A stretch of 7,710 nt of DNA from Collinsella sp. (GTDB lineage: Bacteria > Actinomycetota > Coriobacteriia > Coriobacteriales > Coriobacteriaceae). The notes beneath the pieces are model-generated. The model did not search any database. It had not been told where the DNA came from and saw nothing but the letters and a program-made list of their open reading frames with translations. A program made the position numbers and the translations under genes. Below are positions 1 through 4,868 of the stretch, in pieces; position 1 is the stretch's first letter; each line of letters begins with the position of its first letter. The DNA is taken from NCBI GenBank assembly GCA_019414465.1, contig DXLY01000034.1, forward strand, positions 1 through 7,710. The letters are read 5' to 3'.

Positions 1-1
1 C

Positions 2-175
2 ATGTATACGCCGGTGCAACCGGTTTTGGGTCGTATGCTCCGGGGTATTGGGGGCGTTCGGCTCTCGGTGGTCGCACGCGAGCTCGATGCCAGTCGACGC
101 TTTGCATCGAGCGCGGCGGATGTTGTTGTGAGTATGGCTTCAGACTTTACGATCGTAAAAAAGACGCGCGGCTAA
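2..175 (+). CDS. 3' end of an unidentified gene (partial)
   Basis: An open frame runs from the left edge of the window to a TAA at 173-175, giving the last 57 residues of a protein that begins outside the window. The ATG at 2-4 is probably an internal methionine. The visible part is basic and hydrophobic and ends DFTIVKKTRG. A terminal beta-strand followed by basic residues is common in many small enzyme families, including methyltransferases, but there is no diagnostic motif and I do not assign a function. The stop codon lies in the loop of a GC-rich hairpin (164-183). The next gene on this strand starts 83 nt downstream. The frame could be spurious, because a second frame is also open across this stretch. 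Confidence 0.45.
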   Translation: MYTPVQPVLGRMLRGIGGVRLSVVARELDASRRFASSAADVVVSMASDFTIVKKTRG

Positions 176-183
176 GCGCGCGT
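154..183 (-). terminator. candidate intrinsic terminator for leftward transcription
   Basis: Positions 164-170 (ACGCGCG) and 177-183 (CGCGCGT) form a perfect 7-bp GC stem around a 6-nt loop. Read on the minus strand, the stem is followed by C and six T (157-162 on plus), the usual shape of a rho-independent terminator. On the plus strand no T-run follows. It would stop minus-strand transcripts that read out of the perR-side operon and across the HAD gene. It overlaps the stop codon of the partial plus-strand gene, so it could also be fortuitous. Immediately to its left, 146-159 is a perfect 14-nt palindrome (TTTACGATCGTAAA). Confidence 0.45.
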
Positions 184-187
184 ATGC

Positions 188-230
188 GCAAGACGGGCTT
201 TGAGGGATTGCCATTCAAAGTCCGTCTTGC
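188..230 (+). other. 16-bp stem-loop upstream of the HAD gene
   Basis: Positions 188-203 pair with 215-230 over 16 bp, with one G-U pair and no bulge, around an 11-nt loop (204-214). No T-run follows on either strand, so it is not a classical terminator. It sits between the upstream stop codon and the HAD ribosome-binding site. It may protect the upstream transcript's 3' end or limit read-through into the HAD gene. Confidence 0.6.
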
Positions 231-258
231 TGTTGATGAGAGACTTTGGGGGAAGCAT

Positions 259-1056
259 ATGGGTCTTGAGGGAATCAAGCTGATCGCCTGCGATTTGGAC
301 GGCACGTTGCTGCATCCGGGGGAGCGCGAGCCGCGTTCCGAGGCCTTTGAGCTCATCGATGAGCTGCATCGTCGCGGTATCGTGTTTATGCCGGCGAGCG
401 GCCGTCAATATGCGAGCTTGCGCTATCTGTTTGCCCCGGTGGCCGATGAGCTCGCCTATGTGTGCGAAAACGGAGCCCTGGTGATGAGCGAGGGGCATGC
501 CGTTGTCAAGCGTTCCATGGAGCGTAGCCTTGCTATGGATATCGCGAATGCCGTGGTCGCCTTTCCCCATGCCGACGTGACCCTTTCGTGCGAGGGGCAC
601 CTCTACACCATGAGCGGCAACGATGCGTTCGTCGACCATTTGCGCTATGAGGTCCACTGCGATGTGGCGGTGGTCGACCGTCCCGAGGACATCGACGAGG
701 ATGTCATTAAGATTGCGTTTCAAACGCCCGAGACAGAGCAGCCGGCGGCGCTGGAGTATTTCGAGCGCCTCTTTAGCGACCGTGTCGACGTGATGACGTC
801 GGGAACCGAATGGACCGATTTTATCGGCTTTGATTCGGGCAAAGGGTCCGCGCTTGCCGATTATGGTTGCGCGCTGGGGATCTCACCTAACGAAATGATG
901 GCGTTTGGCGATAACGAAAACGATCGCGACATGCTCAACGTGGTGGGCCATCCCTATCTGATGGAGGACTGCAATCCCAGCATGCGCGGTGTCAATGACC
1001 GTGTCCGCTACGTGCGCGCGGTTGAAGAAGAGCTGCGTCGTCTACTTGCTGAGTAG
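259..1056 (+). CDS. Cof-type HAD-IIB family phosphatase
   Basis: A 265-residue cytosolic hydrolase of the haloacid dehalogenase superfamily, Cof/IIB subgroup. These enzymes are Mg2+-dependent phosphatases acting on small substrates such as sugar phosphates and nucleotides; the actual substrate cannot be read from sequence. All four HAD motifs are visible: motif I DLDGT (D12 nucleophile, D14 acid/base), motif II in MPASGRQ, motif III lysine K195 in DSGKGSA, and motif IV GDNEND (D218, D222) for metal binding. The stretch between motifs II and III is the expected C2B cap. I chose the ATG at 259 because GGGGGAAG precedes it by a few bases and motif I falls at the usual residue 10-15. An in-frame ATG at 184 would place the 188-230 hairpin inside the coding region. 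The gene converges on the perR-like gene with a 14-nt gap. A weak 8-bp stem (1060-1067 with 1081-1088) spans that junction. Confidence 0.93.
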   Translation: MGLEGIKLIACDLDGTLLHPGEREPRSEAFELIDELHRRGIVFMPASGRQYASLRYLFAPVADELAYVCENGALVMSEGHAVVKRSMERSLAMDIANAVVAFPHADVTLSCEGHLYTMSGNDAFVDHLRYEVHCDVAVVDRPEDIDEDVIKIAFQTPETEQPAALEYFERLFSDRVDVMTSGTEWTDFIGFDSGKGSALADYGCALGISPNEMMAFGDNENDRDMLNVVGHPYLMEDCNPSMRGVNDRVRYVRAVEEELRRLLAE

Positions 1057-1070
1057 GCATGTCCCAAAAT

Positions 1071-1451
1071 CTACCTACAGTTGGGGCAGAGGCCCTCGAA
1101 GATGGTGTAGTGCGAGGTGACGTTCCAGCCGATTTGCTCGGACGCCTTGGCGTCGAGTTGGGCATCGAAGGGGAGCGGTACGTCGATGACGCGGCTGCAC
1201 GAGGTGCAGATGATATGCGCATGCGGCTCGATGGTGCGATCGAAGCGGCTGCCGCCCGGTGTCTTGATGGAGAGGATCTCCCCGGCGTCGGCCAAGAGAT
1301 TGAGATTGCGGTAGACCGTACCGCGGCTGATTTTGTCATCCTGCGCGCGCACGGCGTTGTAGATCTCATCGGCGGTGGGGTGGTTATAGCTTTGGCGCAC
1401 GGCGTCAAGAACCAGCTTCCGCTGCTTGGTGTTTCTTCTTTGCACCGCCAT
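1071..1451 (-). CDS. perR: Fur-family repressor, PerR type
   Basis: A 126-residue metal-dependent transcriptional repressor. The N-terminal winged helix (about residues 8-60) contains HPTADEIY and the recognition helix region SRGTVYRNL. The C-terminal dimerisation domain carries two CxxC pairs, C82/C85 and C122/C125, the structural zinc site. By alignment from memory to Bacillus subtilis PerR, the five regulatory-metal ligands are all present: H24, D71, H77, H79 and D90. The aspartate at D90, where Fur proteins have glutamate, favours a PerR-like peroxide sensor over an iron-responsive Fur. That assignment is family-based inference. In such proteins, metal-catalysed oxidation of the ligand histidines releases DNA and derepresses oxidative-stress genes. 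The protein ends one residue after the last CxxC. AGAGGCGAGG precedes the ATG. It lies 61 nt downstream of the acylphosphatase gene and has its own candidate promoter. Confidence 0.88.
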   Translation of the reverse strand: MAVQRRNTKQRKLVLDAVRQSYNHPTADEIYNAVRAQDDKISRGTVYRNLNLLADAGEILSIKTPGGSRFDRTIEPHAHIICTSCSRVIDVPLPFDAQLDAKASEQIGWNVTSHYTIFEGLCPNCR

Positions 1452-1487
1452 GCGCCTCGCCTCTTTTCTATCAACGGTCGTAGGTAA

Positions 1488-1516
1488 ATGATACCGTATT
1501 TAGCACACAATACTAA
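1488..1516 (-). promoter_or_regulatory. candidate perR promoter and operator
   Basis: On the minus strand, TTAGTA (1516-1511) and TATCAT (1493-1488) are separated by exactly 17 nt, a weak -35 and a fair -10 box for perR. Positions 1500-1516 form an imperfect dyad, TTAGCACACAATACTAA on plus, with 4-bp arms TTAG/CTAA. It overlaps the -35 box and the spacer. AT-rich dyads in this position are typical of Fur/PerR autoregulation, but the match to the B. subtilis Per box is poor. The -35 box overlaps the acylphosphatase stop codon. Confidence 0.35.
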
Positions 1517-1923
1517 TAACGAGGAATGAAACTGTCTTCATTGGCAAGTGGGGCTTGGGCCTGGGCTTCTACGAGGCGAAAACGCGTTCCCATGCGCTCG
1601 TAGGAGGCATGAAGCGCCTCGAGATGAGATAGGATGTTTGCCGGAGCTCCCTGTATCTCCATCTCGACCGAGCCGTCTTCCATGTTGCGCACCCAGCCGG
1701 TGAGTGCGCGTGCCTGCGCGAGGTTGGTGTTGGTAAAGCGAAAACCAACGCCCTGGACTTGCCCCGCCCAGCGCAGGAAATAGCGCAGGGGAGTGTCTTG
1801 AGTGGCCTCGTCGCTTGCGAGCACAGTAAGCCTGCGGCGCAACTCGAGCTCGATGTTTGATGGTTTTTGAGGCTCTCGACTGCCGCCGGTGACGCTGGAG
1901 AAGAACGCATCGAAGAAGCCCAT
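1513..1923 (-). CDS. acyP: acylphosphatase with N-terminal extension
   Basis: A 136-residue protein whose C-terminal 90 residues (about 46-136) form an acylphosphatase domain, which hydrolyses the carboxyl-phosphate bond of acyl phosphates such as acetyl phosphate. The signature is clear: GQVQGVGFRF carries catalytic arginine R62 and GWVRNMEDGSVE carries catalytic asparagine N80. Typical acylphosphatases have about 90 residues. This one has an extra N-terminal segment of roughly 45 residues: a hydrophobic start (MGFFDAFFSSV), a polar linker and a short charged helix (IELELRRRLTVL). The ATG at 1921-1923 starts 2 nt after the stop of the oxidoreductase gene, so the two are probably translationally coupled in one operon. 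A longer in-frame extension to 2058 would overlap the oxidoreductase heavily and lacks support. The domain assignment is secure; the role of the extension is unknown. Confidence 0.9.
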   Translation of the reverse strand: MGFFDAFFSSVTGGSREPQKPSNIELELRRRLTVLASDEATQDTPLRYFLRWAGQVQGVGFRFTNTNLAQARALTGWVRNMEDGSVEMEIQGAPANILSHLEALHASYERMGTRFRLVEAQAQAPLANEDSFIPRY

Positions 1924-1925
1924 CG

Positions 1926-3032
1926 CTAGGCCTGCTTGCCTGCGTCGGACGGGAAGGTAATGCCGGCCTGCTGGCGCACGGCATCCATGATGCGCAATGA
2001 GACGAGCGTGACATCGCGGTAGTGGCCAAGTTCGTGACGTCCCGCCGGGGTCTCCCAAATCTCTTCCTTAACGTTATCGATGCCGCCGATGGCGGTGATA
2101 AAGTCTGTGAGTTCGTATTCCATAGTGTTGCTCGATTTGGGCAGGTCGAGCACGCGGCCGTTGTCGCCCTGTTCGCGCGGTGCCTCGGTCGCCGAGCCGC
2201 GTACGACATCGCCGCGATAGTCGATGCGGACATTGCGGGGCGTGGACAGATGGTCGATCTGGATAGTGCCACGCTCGCCTTCGATCTGCGAGGGTAGCAG
2301 GTCATTCGTTATTTTGGAGTGCGCGAGCTCGACGGAGATACGGCCACCGCCGTAGCTGGCGAGGATGGAACCGCAGCCGTCGATGGGGCCGTGCGTGAGC
2401 TGTCGCGTGGCGGGGTCGAGCAGAGTAGCCATGCTCGTAAGGCCGGAGGGCATGCCGAAAATCTCGACCATGGGCTCGACGGTGTAGACGCCAATGTCCA
2501 TGAGGGAACCCGATGCCATATTGCAGTCGAAGATATTGGTGGCGCGTCCCGCGAGAATCTCGTTGTAGCGCGAGGAATATTTGCCAAAGCGCAATGAGGC
2601 GCGGCGGATGGGGGCGATCTCGCCCAGGGCGTCCTCGATGGCGTGGAAGGCGGGGTCGTGGAGGGGACGCATGGCCTCGAGGGCCACGACACCTGCTGCC
2701 TCGGCAGCGCGGAAGACTTCCAGCGCCTGCGCTTCGGTGGCGCAGAAGGGCTTCTCGACGATGACGTGCTTGCCACCGGCGATGCAGACAAGGGCCTGCT
2801 CGTAGTGAAGTGCGTTAGGGCTGCCGATATAGACGGCGTCGACGTCGGCAGCTGCCGCGAGCTCATCGAGTGAAGTAAAGTTTCGCTCGCCACCGCGCTC
2901 GGCGGTAAAGGCGGCACCGCGATTGGCATCGCGTGAAAGCGTGCCCACAAACGCGGCTTGGTCGTTGGCGTTGACGACTTGGATAAAGTCGTCGGTGATC
3001 ATGGATGTGCCGATGGTCGCGATGCGCAGCAT
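1926..3032 (-). CDS. Gfo/Idh/MocA-family oxidoreductase
   Basis: A 368-residue NAD(P)-dependent sugar or inositol-type dehydrogenase; the substrate is unknown. The N-terminal Rossmann domain (1 to about 120) begins LRIATIGTSMIT, a degenerate version of the GxGxxG nucleotide loop resembling the YulF-like branch. It continues with SPNALHYEQA (71-80) and the hallmark EKP at 93-95, which supplies the lysine of the active site. The C-terminal alpha/beta domain includes GSLMDIGVYTVEPM and the usual closing helices (MEYELTDFITAI). I chose the ATG at 3030-3032 because AAGGGGG lies just upstream and the Rossmann strand starts at residue 2. The frame is open further upstream, but only as a shadow of the RNase HI gene. 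The gene is followed after 2 nt by the acylphosphatase. A TACACT that could be a -10 box lies in the 73-nt gap to rnhA, without a good -35. Confidence 0.9.
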   Translation of the reverse strand: MLRIATIGTSMITDDFIQVVNANDQAAFVGTLSRDANRGAAFTAERGGERNFTSLDELAAAADVDAVYIGSPNALHYEQALVCIAGGKHVIVEKPFCATEAQALEVFRAAEAAGVVALEAMRPLHDPAFHAIEDALGEIAPIRRASLRFGKYSSRYNEILAGRATNIFDCNMASGSLMDIGVYTVEPMVEIFGMPSGLTSMATLLDPATRQLTHGPIDGCGSILASYGGGRISVELAHSKITNDLLPSQIEGERGTIQIDHLSTPRNVRIDYRGDVVRGSATEAPREQGDNGRVLDLPKSSNTMEYELTDFITAIGGIDNVKEEIWETPAGRHELGHYRDVTLVSLRIMDAVRQQAGITFPSDAGKQA

Positions 3033-3105
3033 ACGTCCCCCTTGCGTTGTTTGGTCTACAGGATGAGTGTAGCGCGTGGGGATATAAAGCTGCGCGAAAA
3101 CGCTA

Positions 3106-3591
3106 TTACAGGTCGCTCTCGTTAAAGCCGGCGTCGATATCGAGGTTGCTGCCGTCGGCCGCCGTGGTGGCGAGCTCATCGCAGCGCTCGTTGAGCTCGT
3201 GACCGGCGTGACCCTTAACCCAGATGAAATCAACCTTGTGCTTGCTTTTGGCGGTGAGTAGGCGCTCCCACAGGTCGCGGTTCTTGACGGGTTGCTTGTT
3301 GGCGGTTTTCCATCCGCGCTTTTTCCAGCCGTCGATCCAGTGCTTGTTAAAGGCGTTGACGACATACTGCGAATCGGAATGGACTTCGACCTCGCAAGGG
3401 CGGTTGAGCGCCTCGAGCGCCACGATGACCGCCATGAGTTCCATGCGGTTGTTGGTGGTCTTGGCGTAGCCGCGCGAAAGCTCGGAGGTGAAGGTCTTGC
3501 CGGCGGGGTTGGTGTATTTGAGCACGGCGCCGTAGCCGCCGCGTCCCGGATTTGATCGGGCCGAGCCGTCGGTGTAGATGATGACCTTCAC
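3106..3591 (-). CDS. rnhA: ribonuclease HI
   Basis: A 161-residue type 1 RNase H, which cuts the RNA strand of RNA-DNA hybrids such as R-loops and primer remnants. The DEDD catalytic set is complete: D8 in IYTDGS, E51 in NNRMEL, D73 in HSDSQY and D138 in NERCDEL, with the catalytic-loop histidine H128 in VKGHAGH. The basic handle region (about 85-108, rich in K, R and W) used for hybrid binding is present, as in the E. coli enzyme, so it is a full-length bacterial RNase HI. Translation starts at GTG (3591-3589), preceded by AAAGGAAG with good spacing; there is no better ATG. A minus-strand TACAAT (3635-3630), 38 nt upstream of the start, is a possible -10 box, though no convincing -35 was found. 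The 99 nt between this gene and lysR also contain a short GC-rich dyad (about 3642-3654) lacking a T-run. Confidence 0.96.
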   Translation of the reverse strand: MKVIIYTDGSARSNPGRGGYGAVLKYTNPAGKTFTSELSRGYAKTTNNRMELMAVIVALEALNRPCEVEVHSDSQYVVNAFNKHWIDGWKKRGWKTANKQPVKNRDLWERLLTAKSKHKVDFIWVKGHAGHELNERCDELATTAADGSNLDIDAGFNESDL

Positions 3592-3690
3592 GGGCTTCCT
3601 TTCGTTGAGTGCATTTCATGTGAGTGACCATTGTAGCGCCATGCCCGCCGGGGGCCAGCAATCTACGATTTCTACCCCGTCTTCCGACTG

Positions 3691-4593
3691 TTAGTTGGCA
3701 TGGATGATGCGGTTGAGCTCGTCGAGGTATTGCTGCAAGAGGAGAGAGGGCTTGCGCTCGTCGTGCATAATGTAGCCAACGCGCATCGTTGGGGCGTCTG
3801 CTAGCGGGATCGATGCCATGCCCCATTGCATTTCATTGGAGAGGACACCGGTCGACAGGGTGTAACCGTTCGACGTGATAAGTAAGTTGGTAAGTGTTCC
3901 GCGGTCCGAGATTCGTATGTTGCGGTCGCAAGGGATATAGCTAAAAGGTTCCTCGGCGTAATAGAAGGAGTTTGAGGTTCCCTGCTCAAAGCTGTAGCGC
4001 GTATAGGGCGTGAGGTCGGCAAGGGACAGCTGCGGGCGGCGTGCGAGCGGGTGGCGCTCGCTAACGAAGACGTGGACCGTCGCGTCGAATAGGGGATGGA
4101 AGCTTGCGCGGGCATCGGCGAAGGCCTTCTGCAGAACGCGGGCGTTAAAGTCATCCAGATACAGAATGCCGATATCGCTGCGAAACGCACGGACGTCATC
4201 GATGATCTGCGATGTGGTGGTCTCGCGCATGATGAACTCGAACTTGCTGTCGCGGCAGCGCTCGACTACGTTGACAAAGGCCTCGACCGAAAAGGCGTAG
4301 TGCTGGGCGGAAATGGCGAGGCGGGCTTGCGGGGTGCCACCGTCCTCGTAGCGTGCCTCGAGCATGTCGGCCTGCTCTACGACCTGGCGCGCATAGCCCA
4401 AAAGCTCGGTGCCGTCGTTGGTGAGCGTGACGCCGCGGCTGGAGCGCGTAAAGATCTCCAGATGGAGCTCTTGTTCTAGGCTTTTGACGGCGTTTGAGAT
4501 GTTGGACTGAGCGGTATAGAGGCGCTGAGCTGCGGCGTTGATTGAGCCGGACTCTGCCACGGCGATAAGAAAACGAAGCTGCTGGAGTGTCAT
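3691..4593 (-). CDS. LysR-family transcriptional regulator, probable sulfur-metabolism activator
   Basis: A 300-residue LysR-type transcriptional regulator of standard length. Residues 1-60 form the winged helix-turn-helix, with SGSINAAAQRLYTAQSNISN and VKSLEQEL as the DNA-binding and recognition helices. A linker helix covers about 61-85. A periplasmic-binding-protein-like effector domain covers about 90-298, including VSERHPLARR and the GYTLSTGVL segment. Starting at the ATG (4593-4591), GAAAGGACG lies upstream. The gene is divergent from metY with 275 nt between the starts. The usual LysR arrangement is control of the divergent neighbour in response to a pathway metabolite. CmbR/CysB/MetR-like proteins do this for cysteine and methionine genes, often sensing O-acetylserine, O-acetylhomoserine or homocysteine. 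The family call is firm; target and ligand are inferred from context. Confidence 0.93.
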   Translation of the reverse strand: MTLQQLRFLIAVAESGSINAAAQRLYTAQSNISNAVKSLEQELHLEIFTRSSRGVTLTNDGTELLGYARQVVEQADMLEARYEDGGTPQARLAISAQHYAFSVEAFVNVVERCRDSKFEFIMRETTTSQIIDDVRAFRSDIGILYLDDFNARVLQKAFADARASFHPLFDATVHVFVSERHPLARRPQLSLADLTPYTRYSFEQGTSNSFYYAEEPFSYIPCDRNIRISDRGTLTNLLITSNGYTLSTGVLSNEMQWGMASIPLADAPTMRVGYIMHDERKPSLLLQQYLDELNRIIHAN

Positions 4594-4615
4594 CGGTGCC
4601 CGTCCTTTCGATATC

Positions 4616-4640
4616 TATCTAAAAAACCGATAACAGGTTA
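4616..4640. promoter_or_regulatory. candidate LysR-type binding sites
   Basis: TATC-N9-GATA at 4616-4632 is a dyad that contains the T-N11-A core of LysR-type recognition sites. Its centre (4624) lies about 66 nt upstream of the predicted metY transcription start, the position where these activators usually anchor. A second dyad, TAAC-AG-GTTA (4631-4640), overlaps its right edge and extends toward the -35 box, as an activation site would. It also lies 23-47 nt upstream of the lysR start codon, fitting autorepression. Confidence 0.55.
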
Positions 4641-4654
4641 GCGCTTTTAAGTGA

Positions 4655-4683
4655 TTGACCGAGCGAAACAATGCTCGTACTAT
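4655..4683 (+). promoter_or_regulatory. metY promoter (sigma-70 type)
   Basis: TTGACC (4655-4660) and TACTAT (4678-4683) are separated by exactly 17 nt, each one or two bases from consensus. Transcription should start near 4690, giving a leader of about 180 nt before metY. The spacer itself is an inverted repeat, CGAGC-N8-GCTCG (4660-4677), which could be an operator for a further regulator. Confidence 0.75.
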
Positions 4684-4752
4684 TCAAAACACACAAAGGC
4701 GGTAGGTAATTAAGCCGACCACGGAACCGGGATGTCAAAAGGAGGACCGCAT

Positions 4753-4806
4753 ATGAACTGCTTACCAAGACGAATGCCGGGCTCCTGTTTGCGCCCGTCG
4801 GCGTGA
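4753..4806 (+). CDS. 17-residue cysteine-containing leader peptide upstream of metY
   Basis: A short ORF encodes MNCLPRRMPGSCLRPSA and ends at TGA 4804-4806. Its ribosome-binding site AAAAGGAGG (4737-4745) is one of the best in the window and sits 7 nt before the ATG, so translation is likely. Cysteine is codon 3 (TGC) and codon 12 (TGT); methionine is codons 1 and 8. Two cysteines in 17 residues is high for a bacterial peptide. The ORF sits in the metY mRNA leader and stops 62 nt before the metY start. Ribosome-mediated attenuation through cysteine-containing upstream ORFs has been described in mycobacteria, so a similar role in sensing cysteinyl-tRNA supply is plausible. The Cys codons here are separated rather than in a tract, which weakens the analogy. 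Conservation in relatives would decide. Confidence 0.6.
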   Translation: MNCLPRRMPGSCLRPSA

Positions 4807-4862
4807 TCAGGAGACAGCGACTTACTTCTCTCTTATTTATTTACTTTCGTTCGATCAAGGAG
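4782..4862 (+). promoter_or_regulatory. candidate switchable RNA structure controlling metY translation
   Basis: CTCCTG at 4782-4787, inside the leader ORF and overlapping its second Cys codon, can pair with CAGGAG at 4808-4813 just after the leader stop. An inner stem CGCC/GGCG (4792-4795 with 4800-4803) lies within that pairing. The same CTCCT can instead pair with AGGAG at 4858-4862, the metY ribosome-binding site. The two pairings exclude each other. A ribosome ending at the leader stop would cover 4808-4813 and leave CTCCT free to mask the metY site. A ribosome stalled at the Cys12 codon would cover CTCCT and leave the site open. The pairings are seen in sequence; the mechanism is inferred. 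No T-run follows, so control would be translational. Confidence 0.4.
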
Positions 4863-4868
4863 ATCATC

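Noticed and set aside
1059..1487. A 142-codon plus-strand frame opposite perR.
   Set aside because: It is the antisense shadow of a well-recognised Fur-family gene and has no motif of its own.
3033..3365. In-frame N-terminal extension of the Gfo/Idh/MocA gene into rnhA.
   Set aside because: It would overlap RNase HI, a firm gene in another frame; a good ribosome-binding site and the Rossmann strand support the start at 3032.
4803..4868. Upstream start for metY at 4803.
   Set aside because: The extra residues match nothing in the family, and AAGGAG is ideally placed for the ATG at 4869.
4690..4868. SAM or SAH riboswitch upstream of metY.
   Set aside because: The conserved cores of the SAM-I/IV, SAM-II and SAH classes, as I know them, are not visible; a leader-peptide mechanism explains the sequence better. 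A covariance-model scan would settle this.
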